A DNA stretch of 30,392 nt, taken from CAZWHE01 sp964633825 (GTDB lineage Bacteria > Planctomycetota > B15-G4 > CAYZWU01). A model generated the notes under the pieces. The model saw nothing but the letters and a program-made list of their open reading frames with translations. It was not told where the DNA came from and made no database searches. The translations under genes were made by a program, and so were the position numbers. Positions 6,911 to 14,326 of this stretch are shown piece after piece. Each line of letters starts with the position of its first letter. Position 1 is the stretch's first letter. The DNA is taken from NCBI GenBank assembly GCA_964633825.1, contig CAZWHE010000029.1, positions 1 to 30,392 of the forward strand, in the 5' to 3' direction.

Positions 6911-8248
6911 ATGATCGAAAACGGGTCGGATCAAAACGTGGGAGAGGATAAAAACAACCCCAGGGCCCGGTACAAGCGAAAGTCGCTCCTGGGCAGCGGC
7001 GGCATGGCCGAGGTGTTCAAGGCCTTCGACCGTGCGCTGCGCCGGAACGTGGCGATCAAAACGCTGAAAAAGAAAATCAGCGGCAACAAAATGCTCGTCG
7101 ACCGCTTTGTCGAAGAAGCCCAGGTCACGGCCCAGCTCCAGCACCCCGGCATCGCCCCCCTCTACGACATGGGCTACCAGAGCGACAAGCGCCCCTATTT
7201 CACGATGAAGCCCCTGTCGGGCCTCACCCTCGAGGATGTCCTCGAAGAATCGAGCACGTCCGATTCGGAGTGGACGCTCCACCGCCTTCTCCAGATTTTT
7301 CTTAAAATCTGCGAAACAGTGGCCTACGCCCACTCGCGCAGCGTGATCCACCGCGACCTCAAGCCTTCCAACATCATGGTGGGCGAGTTCGGAGAAGTGG
7401 TCATCATGGACTGGGGAATCTCGAAAGTCGTTCGCCAGCCCTCCGAAGAGGATCCGGGCAAGCCTCCGGCCGATCCCGATGACACGAAAAGCCCCGAGGT
7501 GGTCACGACGCGCGGGCTCAAATCGGATGAAACCGCCCACGGCGAGCTCGTGGGAACGCCCAACTACATGTCTCCCGAGCAGGCCAAGGGCTTCATCCAC
7601 GAGATCGACGAACGGAGCGACATCTACTGCCTGGGCGTCATCCTCTTCGAAATCCTGACCGACGACCTGCCCTTCGACGACGATGCATACACCACTCTTT
7701 CCTTCGCCAAGATGGAGCCGCCCCCCCCCTCCCAGGCGAATCCGGCGGTGCCGTCCGTGCTCTCGACGATCTGTTCGCGCTGCCTCGCCCTGCGGAAGGA
7801 AGCGCGCTACCAGTCGGTCAACGATCTCATCCGCGACATCCACCTCTTCCTCGATCGCGGTTCATCCTTCCGCCACGCCGTGTTCAAAGCCGGAGAGAAG
7901 ATCATCACCAAGGATACCGACGCGGAAGAGGCTTACTTCATCATCCGCGGCTGGGCCGAGGTCTACGATATCCGCGAGGACAGCAAGATCGTCTATGCCA
8001 CCCTGTCGCCGGGAGACGTGTTCGGCGAGATGGCGATCTTCACCGGTGAAAAACGGAACGCCCACGTGATCGCCGTGTCGGAGCTGGAAGCCCTGGTCTT
8101 CGACCGCAACGCGATCCAGGAGGAGCTGAACAAGGTCCAGCCCTGGATGGGCGACATGATCAACAACCTCGCCGGGAAGCTTGCCAAGCTCAACGAGAAG
8201 TACGCCGAGGCCAGGTCGGAGGAAAAAACGGAAGAGGACCGGCCATAG
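6911..8248 (+). CDS. Ser/Thr protein kinase with C-terminal cyclic-nucleotide-binding-like domain
   Basis: Residues about 20-315 are a eukaryotic-type (Hanks) kinase: glycine loop LLGSGGMAEVFKA (27-39), VAIK with catalytic lysine K50, HRDLKPSN (147-154, catalytic D149), DWG (167-169, replacing the usual DFG), GTPNYMSPEQA (215-225) and DIYCLGVILFE. Residues about 325-400 form a CRP-type cyclic-nucleotide-binding fold: FKAGEKIITKDTDAEEAYFI, GDVFGEMAIF, then EKRNAHV. In the phosphate-binding cassette the arginine is kept (R382) but the usual Ser/Thr is Asn (N383), so ligand binding is uncertain. There is no membrane segment, so it is cytosolic. GGAGG lies 7-8 bases before the ATG. The 58-base gap after yjbQ suggests membership of the SPFH operon, and it may phosphorylate or sense that complex, which is inference. 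Confidence 0.93.
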   Translation: MIENGSDQNVGEDKNNPRARYKRKSLLGSGGMAEVFKAFDRALRRNVAIKTLKKKISGNKMLVDRFVEEAQVTAQLQHPGIAPLYDMGYQSDKRPYFTMKPLSGLTLEDVLEESSTSDSEWTLHRLLQIFLKICETVAYAHSRSVIHRDLKPSNIMVGEFGEVVIMDWGISKVVRQPSEEDPGKPPADPDDTKSPEVVTTRGLKSDETAHGELVGTPNYMSPEQAKGFIHEIDERSDIYCLGVILFEILTDDLPFDDDAYTTLSFAKMEPPPPSQANPAVPSVLSTICSRCLALRKEARYQSVNDLIRDIHLFLDRGSSFRHAVFKAGEKIITKDTDAEEAYFIIRGWAEVYDIREDSKIVYATLSPGDVFGEMAIFTGEKRNAHVIAVSELEALVFDRNAIQEELNKVQPWMGDMINNLAGKLAKLNEKYAEARSEEKTEEDRP

Positions 8249-8253
8249 CCGGC

Positions 8254-8290
8254 AAGCCCGGCCTTACCGGGCTAAACCCGGCCTTACCGG
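8254..8290. terminator. GC-rich hairpin and tandem repeat after the kinase gene
   Basis: AGCCCGG (8255-8261) and CCGGGCT (8267-8273) form a perfect 7-bp stem with a 5-base loop. A near-identical 17-base unit repeats 20 bases later (8254-8270 and 8274-8290, sharing CCCGGCCTTACCGG). There is no T-tract on either side, so an intrinsic terminator is only possible. It lies between two convergent genes, a usual place for such hairpins. Confidence 0.45.
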
Positions 8291-8301
8291 ATCGAGCCCC
8301 G

Positions 8302-9240
8302 TCAATCCAGAGCATGGAGAACCACGCCGGCCACGTCGAGGATCGTATCGAGACGGGAAGCCGCGTCTTCGGCTCCTTCTCCCCACAAAACAGTGAGCGC
8401 CGGGTTGCGTGTGTGCGACTTGAGCTCGAGGTTTTCCATGTTTCCGTGGTCGCTCGTGAGGATGACGAGGGTTTCCTTTCTGTCGATGCAATCGAGCATT
8501 GACCCCAGGAATCGTTCCAGGTTTTCGGCCTCCCCCACGGCCCGCTCCATGTCCTGCGAGTGGCCGGCCCCGTCGGTTCTGAAATACTCGTAAAGGACAA
8601 AGTCGAAATCGCGCGACCGCCGCGCCAGAACCGCGCCCGCCTCTTCGGGGGTCAGGAGCGGCAGATCGAATCCCCTCTCCCTGAGCACCCTGTTTGTGAA
8701 CTCCTGATAGATGGACCGGCCGGCGGCGATATCGTCGAGCGTAAAAAAGGGAAGGCCCGCCGCCCGGTTCGCCCAGGTCGTGACGGAGAGAGGCTTCTCC
8801 CAGACCGCGTCGCCCAGGTCGAAAAAGCGGGGCCTGAATGCGTTGAGAAAGGCCGCCGTCCGTTCCCGCTCCCTGATCCTCTTCAGGAGGGAATGCTCCA
8901 TGATGATCTCGCGGAGCTTCCCGTTGGGAAAGCCGAAGAGGTGGCGCCCGAGCATCTCGGCGGCGTTGACGCCCGTGAGCAGCGCCGTCTGGCCCGTGGC
9001 GCTCTGGGGGATCCCGTCGACACCGAGTATCGCGTCGAGGGGGAGTGGAATCCCGCCCGACTTCACGCGGCGGGGCGCACACTCCCCCCCGGGCGGAGCC
9101 CCCGCCCTTTCGGACGCTGGCGAGCTGTTCTCGAAAACGGTGAGATGTCCTTCGGGAATACGGGCCAGAGGATTGATGTCGGGATTCCTCTCCCCCACAC
9201 CCAGACCGTCGATAAAGACAAGCAGCACGCGCTGAACCAT
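8302..9240 (-). CDS. Alkaline-phosphatase-superfamily metalloenzyme (phosphoglycerate-mutase-like fold)
   Basis: This 312-residue protein has the metal sites of the phosphopentomutase / cofactor-independent phosphoglycerate mutase / alkaline phosphatase superfamily: FIDGLGVG (D11), PQSATGQTALLTG (candidate nucleophile S80 or T82), DGAGHSQD (D223, H227) and TSDHGNMENL (D264, H265) with a final H276 in LKSHTRNP. It is much shorter than iPGM (about 510) and lacks the inserted phosphatase cap, matching the short proteins annotated only as 'metalloenzyme domain protein'. The substrate is unknown; a phosphate- or sulfate-ester hydrolase or phosphomutase is plausible. GAGG lies about 6 bases before the ATG. 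It is divergent from the RsmG fusion and convergent with the kinase, so it is probably monocistronic. No signal peptide is seen. Confidence 0.85.
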   Translation of the reverse strand: MVQRVLLVFIDGLGVGERNPDINPLARIPEGHLTVFENSSPASERAGAPPGGECAPRRVKSGGIPLPLDAILGVDGIPQSATGQTALLTGVNAAEMLGRHLFGFPNGKLREIIMEHSLLKRIRERERTAAFLNAFRPRFFDLGDAVWEKPLSVTTWANRAAGLPFFTLDDIAAGRSIYQEFTNRVLRERGFDLPLLTPEEAGAVLARRSRDFDFVLYEYFRTDGAGHSQDMERAVGEAENLERFLGSMLDCIDRKETLVILTSDHGNMENLELKSHTRNPALTVLWGEGAEDAASRLDTILDVAGVVLHALD

Positions 9241-9272
9241 TTCACGCCTCTTTCCTGCCCTATTTAATCAGT

Positions 9273-9301
9273 TTGACGGAACCTGGGAAATCGTTTTCAC
9301 T
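9273..9301 (+). promoter_or_regulatory. Possible promoter of the RsmG-SpoU gene, leaderless
   Basis: TTGACG (9273-9278) is followed after 17 bases by the weak -10 TTCACT (9296-9301). The predicted start of transcription coincides with the ATG at 9308, which has no Shine-Dalgarno. The -10 is only a half match, so this is tentative. Confidence 0.3.
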
Positions 9302-9307
9302 AGCATC

Positions 9308-10783
9308 ATGCCACATAAAAAAGAGGGCAAACCGTCGAAACCGCCGACAGGCAGCCGGCCCGGACCGGACCGGCTCGCCCATCTGATGGAAAAGGCCGGC
9401 ATCCCCCTCGATGCGGACCAGGTCAAGGCCCTCTGGACGTTCCACACCTTTCTCAGGGAACGGAACCGGGAACTGAACATGACGCGGATTCACAACTTCG
9501 AGAACATGGTGCTCAAGCACTACGTGGATTCGATCATTGTGACCCGTCTCGTCGATCTTCCCTCGCCGCTCCTCGATATCGGGTCGGGCCCGGGCTTTCC
9601 CGGAATCCCGATCGGGATAGCGCGGCCCGACCTTCGCATCATCCTCGCCGAAGGGCGCCGGAACCGGGCCGGCTTTCTCGAAGAAGCCGTGCGCCATCTC
9701 GGGCTCGACGGGGTTGAAGTCTACGGACACAAGGTGGGGCCCGGATTTCCAGAGCGGGTTGGGGGCGTCATCACCCGAGCGCTCGAAGACATCCCTGAAA
9801 CGCTCGACCGCGTTTTCCCTTTTCTCGACCGGGGCGGGCTCGTCGTCTTCATGAAAGGCCCGGACTGCGACGGCGAGATCGAAAAGGCGAAGGAGAGCGC
9901 GCGGCAGGCCTTTCGGCTTGTTCGAGACACGGCCTACACGCTCCCGGGCTCGCGGCACAAACGCCGCCTCGTCGTGTTCGAAAGGACGGGCGCCGCCATC
10001 GCCCACCCCGCGTTCGCCGGACCGGTCAAGGAGATCGCGTCCCCCTCGAACGCCCGCTTCAGAATGCTCCGCTCTCTCCTCACGGGAAAAGGGATCCGCA
10101 AGGAAGGGCAGACGCTCCTGTCGGGTGTTCGGTTCCTCGACGAGATCGTGAAAACGAGCCCCCGTCTCTGCAGGGGATGGATCACTCCGCAGGACAAGCG
10201 GAAGGCCCCGCCCCCGCCGGCAGGCCTGCCCGAAGGGACGACGTGGTACCGCCTCGACAACGCGCTCTTCAGGGAGCTCGATGTTTCGGGAACGAAAGCC
10301 CCCCTCCTGCTCGCCGACCTCCCCCCCATGCAGGCGTGGAACGACAGCGAGTGGCCCGCGGGATGCACCCTCTTCGTTCCCTTCCAGGATCCCGAAAACG
10401 CGGGGGCCGTTCTCCGCACCGCCGCCGCGTTCGGAGCGGCCCGGGCCATTCTTCTCAGCGAGGCCGCCCACCCTTTCCTGCCGAAAAGCCAGCGCGCCGC
10501 CGGGAGCGCGCTCTTTCGCATTCCCCTCTTCAGCGGCCCCTCGATCAACGACCTCGACGTTAAAGGCGCCCCCCTTCTCACCCTTTCACAGGAAGGGCGC
10601 AAGATCTCGTCCTGTGATTGGCCCGAGATGTTCGGCCTCCTTCCCGGATTGGAGGGACCGGGGCTTCCCGAACGGTTCAAGAAAGAAAATGCGCTCCGCA
10701 TCCCCATGGAGCCCGGAGCCGAATCGCTCAACGCCGCCGCCGCCGTTGCTGTGGCGCTTTACGAATGGAGGCACGGCTCTTAG
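9308..10783 (+). CDS. Bifunctional rRNA/tRNA methyltransferase: RsmG domain fused to SpoU (TrmH-type) domain
   Basis: Residues about 20-230 are RsmG (GidB), which makes m7G527 of 16S rRNA: LNMTRIHNFENMVLKHYVDS, the SAM loop LLDIGSGPGFPGIPIG (88-103) and VITRAL. Residues about 240-491 are a SpoU/TrmH 2'-O-methyltransferase with an N-terminal substrate-binding part (ASPSNARFRMLRSLL) and the three knot motifs: DPENAGAVLRTAAAFG (361-376), GLEGPGL (447-453) and IPMEPGAESLNAAAAVAVAL (465-484). RsmG and SpoU enzymes are normally separate proteins of about 210 and 250 residues; here both are complete and in one frame with no internal stop. The specificity of the SpoU half (tRNA or 23S rRNA) cannot be read. 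The gene ends 3 bases before the convergent methyltransferase gene. Confidence 0.9.
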   Translation: MPHKKEGKPSKPPTGSRPGPDRLAHLMEKAGIPLDADQVKALWTFHTFLRERNRELNMTRIHNFENMVLKHYVDSIIVTRLVDLPSPLLDIGSGPGFPGIPIGIARPDLRIILAEGRRNRAGFLEEAVRHLGLDGVEVYGHKVGPGFPERVGGVITRALEDIPETLDRVFPFLDRGGLVVFMKGPDCDGEIEKAKESARQAFRLVRDTAYTLPGSRHKRRLVVFERTGAAIAHPAFAGPVKEIASPSNARFRMLRSLLTGKGIRKEGQTLLSGVRFLDEIVKTSPRLCRGWITPQDKRKAPPPPAGLPEGTTWYRLDNALFRELDVSGTKAPLLLADLPPMQAWNDSEWPAGCTLFVPFQDPENAGAVLRTAAAFGAARAILLSEAAHPFLPKSQRAAGSALFRIPLFSGPSINDLDVKGAPLLTLSQEGRKISSCDWPEMFGLLPGLEGPGLPERFKKENALRIPMEPGAESLNAAAAVAVALYEWRHGS

Positions 10784-10786
10784 GCG

Positions 10787-11698
10787 TCACTTCTCCGCCG
10801 TCTTGTCCGGTTTTCGCCCGACATAGTAGAAGTTGCAGGCGAGATGCCGGCTCAATCTGCCGCCGCGGGTCAACCTGTCGAGGTACTTGATCGGATGGAG
10901 GAGCCAGGAGCTCACGAGTCCCGAGGCTACGGCCCAGATCCTGCCGGGCAGGAGCTTGACGATGAAATCCCTCATGAAAAGCGCCATGGCGGTGTAAGGA
11001 CCGGAACAGATCCCTTTCGACACGAGCTGAAAGCCGTGCCGGCCGAAGAGGGATTCGATCCCCATGATCGTGTACCTCTGAAAATCGCTGTCCCAGTGAT
11101 GGGCGCGAATGAACGGGATCTCGATGTAAACCGATCCGCCCGGCTTGATGATGCGGAAGATCTCGCGCACCGTGAGCTCCGGGTCGGTGATGTGCTCGAT
11201 CACGGACGAGGAAAAGAGAAGATCGACGGAATCGTCGTTGATCGGCATGTCCATGGCGTCGCCGAAGACATCGACCTTTTCGGTGTGGGGCAGGCCGATC
11301 CGGAAGAGGTCGGAGTATTTCGAAAAAGCCCTGCGAAAGACCTTTTCGAATCCCGAACCGGTGTTCAGCACGAAATGGTCCGGATCATCGGGGTTGTGTT
11401 TCTCCAGGATGTCGTCGATGGCCCTGATCGACTCGGCCGTCCAGATCCGCTCCTCGGGGATTCGGAGCATGCCCAGAATCCGGCCCCGGAAGGTGATTTT
11501 CTTTTCCGGCTGCCTGTAGTTCTTCAGATAGGTCTCTCTGATCTCGGATCCCGGTCTCAGGAGGAAGGGGCTTTGGTCGAAGAGGGGGTATTTTTCTTCG
11601 CATCCCCGGCAGACCGCTTCGGCATCGCTGTATTGCAGATCCCGGGAGCGGCAAACCGGACAGATCAGAACGGAGCGCAGCTTCTCTTTTCTGGTCAT
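10787..11698 (-). CDS. Zinc-ribbon class I SAM-dependent methyltransferase
   Basis: This 303-residue protein begins with a Trm112-like zinc ribbon (ICPVC at 12-16 and CRGC at 30-33, so ligands C13, C16, C30, C33). A Methyltransf_11-type domain follows: a degenerate SAM loop LNTGSG (111-116), DAMDMPINDDSVDLLFSSSV, IEHI (167-170) and KPGGSVYIEIPF (185-196). The C-terminal third contains a hydrophobic helix (LLPGRIWAVASGLVSSWLL) and a basic end, suggesting membrane contact. Proteins of this build are common in lipid, quinone or surface-glycan methylation, but there is no biosynthetic cluster here to choose between them. AAGG lies close to the ATG. A TTGACA and a TATAAG lie upstream on the minus strand but only 14 bases apart, so I do not call a promoter. 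Confidence 0.82.
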   Translation of the reverse strand: MTRKEKLRSVLICPVCRSRDLQYSDAEAVCRGCEEKYPLFDQSPFLLRPGSEIRETYLKNYRQPEKKITFRGRILGMLRIPEERIWTAESIRAIDDILEKHNPDDPDHFVLNTGSGFEKVFRRAFSKYSDLFRIGLPHTEKVDVFGDAMDMPINDDSVDLLFSSSVIEHITDPELTVREIFRIIKPGGSVYIEIPFIRAHHWDSDFQRYTIMGIESLFGRHGFQLVSKGICSGPYTAMALFMRDFIVKLLPGRIWAVASGLVSSWLLHPIKYLDRLTRGGRLSRHLACNFYYVGRKPDKTAEK

Positions 11699-11909
11699 CC
11701 TTCACCTTTCTCGACAAACACAAACGCCGCCATTCGCTTGAATATTTTTCCTGTGCCTTCGGCTCAAAACAGCTTATAAGCCTCCGGCCTTTTGTCAATC
11801 GCCATGTTCGTCCGAATCATAAGAATCGTTCGGTTTCCATACCGAAATCGATCCGGTTCCTTTATACTTCGGGCTGTTCGACTTTTTTTCGAAGGACGAA
11901 AAACGATTG

Positions 11910-12650
11910 ATGAACAGGACATCGCGCGAGCTCGAAAACAGGATCTGCCTCGTCACGGGAAGCGCCCGCAAAGTGGGCGGATCCATGGCCAAGGCCCTGG
12001 CCGGGGCCGGGGCGGACGTGGCCGTTCACTATATAAAGAGCAGGGAGCAGGCGCTGAAAACAGCGGCCGCCGTCCGGGCGCTCGGCAGTCGCGCCATTGC
12101 GGTGCGGGCCGACGTGACAAGCGAAAGCCGGGTGGGGAAGATGTTCGATATGATCGAGAAGAGGCTCGGCCCGGTGGACATCCTCGTCAACAACGTGGGC
12201 GATCTCCTCTTGAAATCCCTCTCGAAGATGAGCCCGGCCGCCTGGCGCGGCGTGATCGACTCCAACCTGAACAGCGCCTTTCTCTGCTGCAGAAGGGCGG
12301 TGCCGGGCATGCGGAAACGCTCGTACGGCCGGATCATCAACATGGGATACGGACCGTGCGAAGGATTCGAATCGCGGGGGCGGAGCGGGGCCTACCACAT
12401 GACCAAGACGGCGCTTCTCGTCTATACCAAGGCGCTGGCCCGCGAAGAGGCCGGATTTGGAATCACGGTCAACATGATCTCGCCCGGAACCCTCTTCTCA
12501 TCGAGGAACAGGCCGCCCGTCCGCACGATCCCGGCCGGGCGCTACGGCCGGTACGGCGACATCACCAACGCTCTCCTCTTCCTGCTCCGCGCCGAATCGT
12601 CGTACATCACGGGAACCAACCTGCTCGTCACCGGAGGGAAAGATGTCTGA
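11910..12650 (+). CDS. Atypical short-chain dehydrogenase/reductase (pteridine-reductase-like)
   Basis: This 246-residue SDR protein has a Rossmann cofactor motif TGSARKVGG (16-24), NNVG (94-97, usually NNAG), the active-site pair Y162/K166 in YHMTK, and ISPGT (190-194). The catalytic serine, normally in an ISS-like motif before the tyrosine, is missing: the stretch reads INMGYGP (143-149). A basic residue pair in the glycine motif (R20, K21) suggests NADPH. Loss of Ser together with TGxxRxxG is reminiscent of pteridine reductases, but this is a resemblance, not an identification; a FabG-like reductase is the alternative. An in-frame TTG at 11907 has better spacing from the AAGGA than this ATG. 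The stop overlaps the next gene by 8 bases, so the two are translationally coupled. Confidence 0.85.
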   Translation: MNRTSRELENRICLVTGSARKVGGSMAKALAGAGADVAVHYIKSREQALKTAAAVRALGSRAIAVRADVTSESRVGKMFDMIEKRLGPVDILVNNVGDLLLKSLSKMSPAAWRGVIDSNLNSAFLCCRRAVPGMRKRSYGRIINMGYGPCEGFESRGRSGAYHMTKTALLVYTKALAREEAGFGITVNMISPGTLFSSRNRPPVRTIPAGRYGRYGDITNALLFLLRAESSYITGTNLLVTGGKDV

Positions 12651-14298
12651 AGGGAAAACGACCCCGCTCATTCGTGCGAAACGCCCCGCCCTTCTGCCGG
12701 CCGCGTTTCTGCTCTGCGCTCTTCTGCCGGCTTGTTCACTCGTGCTTCCCGATCCGGCCGAGCTCCACAAGATGCCCCTCGTGCGGGCCGAGCGGAGCGG
12801 TTTCACGGAAACGACGCGCTACAGGGAAACGCTCGAGTTCCTGCACGTTCTCGAGGAACTGAGCGACCGTGCCCGCGTCGAGCTCTTCGGCGCCACGGCG
12901 GAGGGGCGTCCTCTTCCTCTCATCGTTCTCGGGAACCCGCCTCCCGCAGGACCGGACGAGATCGACCGAAACCGCACAACCGTCGTCTTCATCCTGGCCA
13001 ACATCCACGCGGGCGAAGTGGAGGGAAAGGAAGCGAGCCTCATGCTCGCGCGCGACATCGTCTCGGGACCCCTCTCGTGCCTGCTCGAGAAGACGGTGAT
13101 CCTCGTGGCGCCCGATTTCAACGCCGATGGGAACGAACGAATCTCGGTCGAGAACCGGCGCTGGCAGGCCGGTCCGTCGGGTGGCGTCGGGGCCCGGGCC
13201 AATGCCCAAAACCTCGACCTGAACCGCGATTTCATGAAGATCGAAAGCCCGGAGATGCTTTCCCTTCTGACGGGCGTCATCCTCCGCTGGGATCCCGACC
13301 TCCTCGTGGACTGTCACACGACCAACGGCGCGCTTCACAAGGAACCGATCTGCTACGCTCCCTCCCACTCTCCACTCGGCGATCCCGACATTCTCGCTTT
13401 CGACAGGGACGTGATGCTCCCCTGGGTCGTTGGTGAAACGCTCGAGCGGGACGGATACCCGGCCATTCCCTACGGGTTCTGGAAAAACCGGGCCGATCCT
13501 GAGGAAGGCTGGATCACTTTCGGCCACGAGCCGCGATACGGCACCAATTACTGGGGGTTGAGAAACAGGCACTCCATCCTGATCGAGATCTACGCGTACG
13601 CCGATTTCGAGACACGCGTCAAGTCATGCTACGCTTTTCTCCGGTCGATCCTGGATTTTGCCCGCCGGGAGGGCTCCGAGCTGAGGCGGCTCGTGCGCGC
13701 GGCCGACGGGGCCGCAGCGGCCGGTCTGGATCGCCCCTTCCACTGGGAATTCGAGGCTACGGCTTTCGAGAAACCGATCACGATCATGGGATACGAACCG
13801 ACAAGAGAGAGACGGGACCCGAAAAATCCCGGGGTTGAAAAGAACTACACCGTCCCCTTCTATGGATGCTTCAGGCCCGTGGACGCCGGGAAGCCCCTTC
13901 CCGAGCAGGGCTGGATCGTCCGCCGCGGATCGGTGAACGTGCTCGACAAGCTTCTCCAGCACGGGATCCGCATCACTGAGATCGGCCGGGACGAAACCAC
14001 TCACGGCCTCCCGGCCGTCAAAACCGAAGTCTTCACGATCGACGAGATCATACCCGCCGAACACCTCTTCCAGGGGCACTGGAACACCAGGCTCAAAGGC
14101 CGGTGGCGGAAAAAGAATATAACCCTCGAAGCCGGGGACTACCTCGTCCCGGCGAAACAGCCCCTCGCCATGCTCGCCGCTTCTCTTCTCGAACCGGAGA
14201 GCGGCGACGGGCTCGCTTTCTGGAACTTCATGGACCGCTACATCACGAAGGGAACATTCGATTCCACTCCGGCGCCCTATCCCGTGCTGAGATGGTGA
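12643..14298 (+). CDS. M14-family zinc carboxypeptidase-like lipoprotein
   Basis: This 551-residue protein begins with a lipoprotein signal (basic start, hydrophobic core 14-30, lipobox LPAC with C31), so it is probably anchored in the periplasm or outer membrane. The peptidase domain (about 55-350) has the zinc motif NIHAGEVEGKE (H122, E125), the substrate-binding LDLNRDFMKIE (191-201) and the third ligand H225 in VDCHTTNG; a glutamate in ILIEIYAY is the likely catalytic base. The roughly 200-residue C-terminal extension is not a family I recognise. Relatives remove C-terminal residues from peptides or act on cell-wall peptides. It overlaps the SDR stop by 8 bases and is followed after 28 bases by the C45-type hydrolase, so the three form an operon, although they suggest no single pathway. 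Confidence 0.9.
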   Translation: MSEGKTTPLIRAKRPALLPAAFLLCALLPACSLVLPDPAELHKMPLVRAERSGFTETTRYRETLEFLHVLEELSDRARVELFGATAEGRPLPLIVLGNPPPAGPDEIDRNRTTVVFILANIHAGEVEGKEASLMLARDIVSGPLSCLLEKTVILVAPDFNADGNERISVENRRWQAGPSGGVGARANAQNLDLNRDFMKIESPEMLSLLTGVILRWDPDLLVDCHTTNGALHKEPICYAPSHSPLGDPDILAFDRDVMLPWVVGETLERDGYPAIPYGFWKNRADPEEGWITFGHEPRYGTNYWGLRNRHSILIEIYAYADFETRVKSCYAFLRSILDFARREGSELRRLVRAADGAAAAGLDRPFHWEFEATAFEKPITIMGYEPTRERRDPKNPGVEKNYTVPFYGCFRPVDAGKPLPEQGWIVRRGSVNVLDKLLQHGIRITEIGRDETTHGLPAVKTEVFTIDEIIPAEHLFQGHWNTRLKGRWRKKNITLEAGDYLVPAKQPLAMLAASLLEPESGDGLAFWNFMDRYITKGTFDSTPAPYPVLRW

Positions 14299-14326
14299 AA
14301 ACGACAAAAACAAGGGGAGAGAAAAA

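Noticed and set aside
11774..11800. TTGACA and TATAAG upstream of the zinc-ribbon methyltransferase (minus strand)
   Set aside because: The spacer is only 14 bases, too short for a normal sigma70 promoter.
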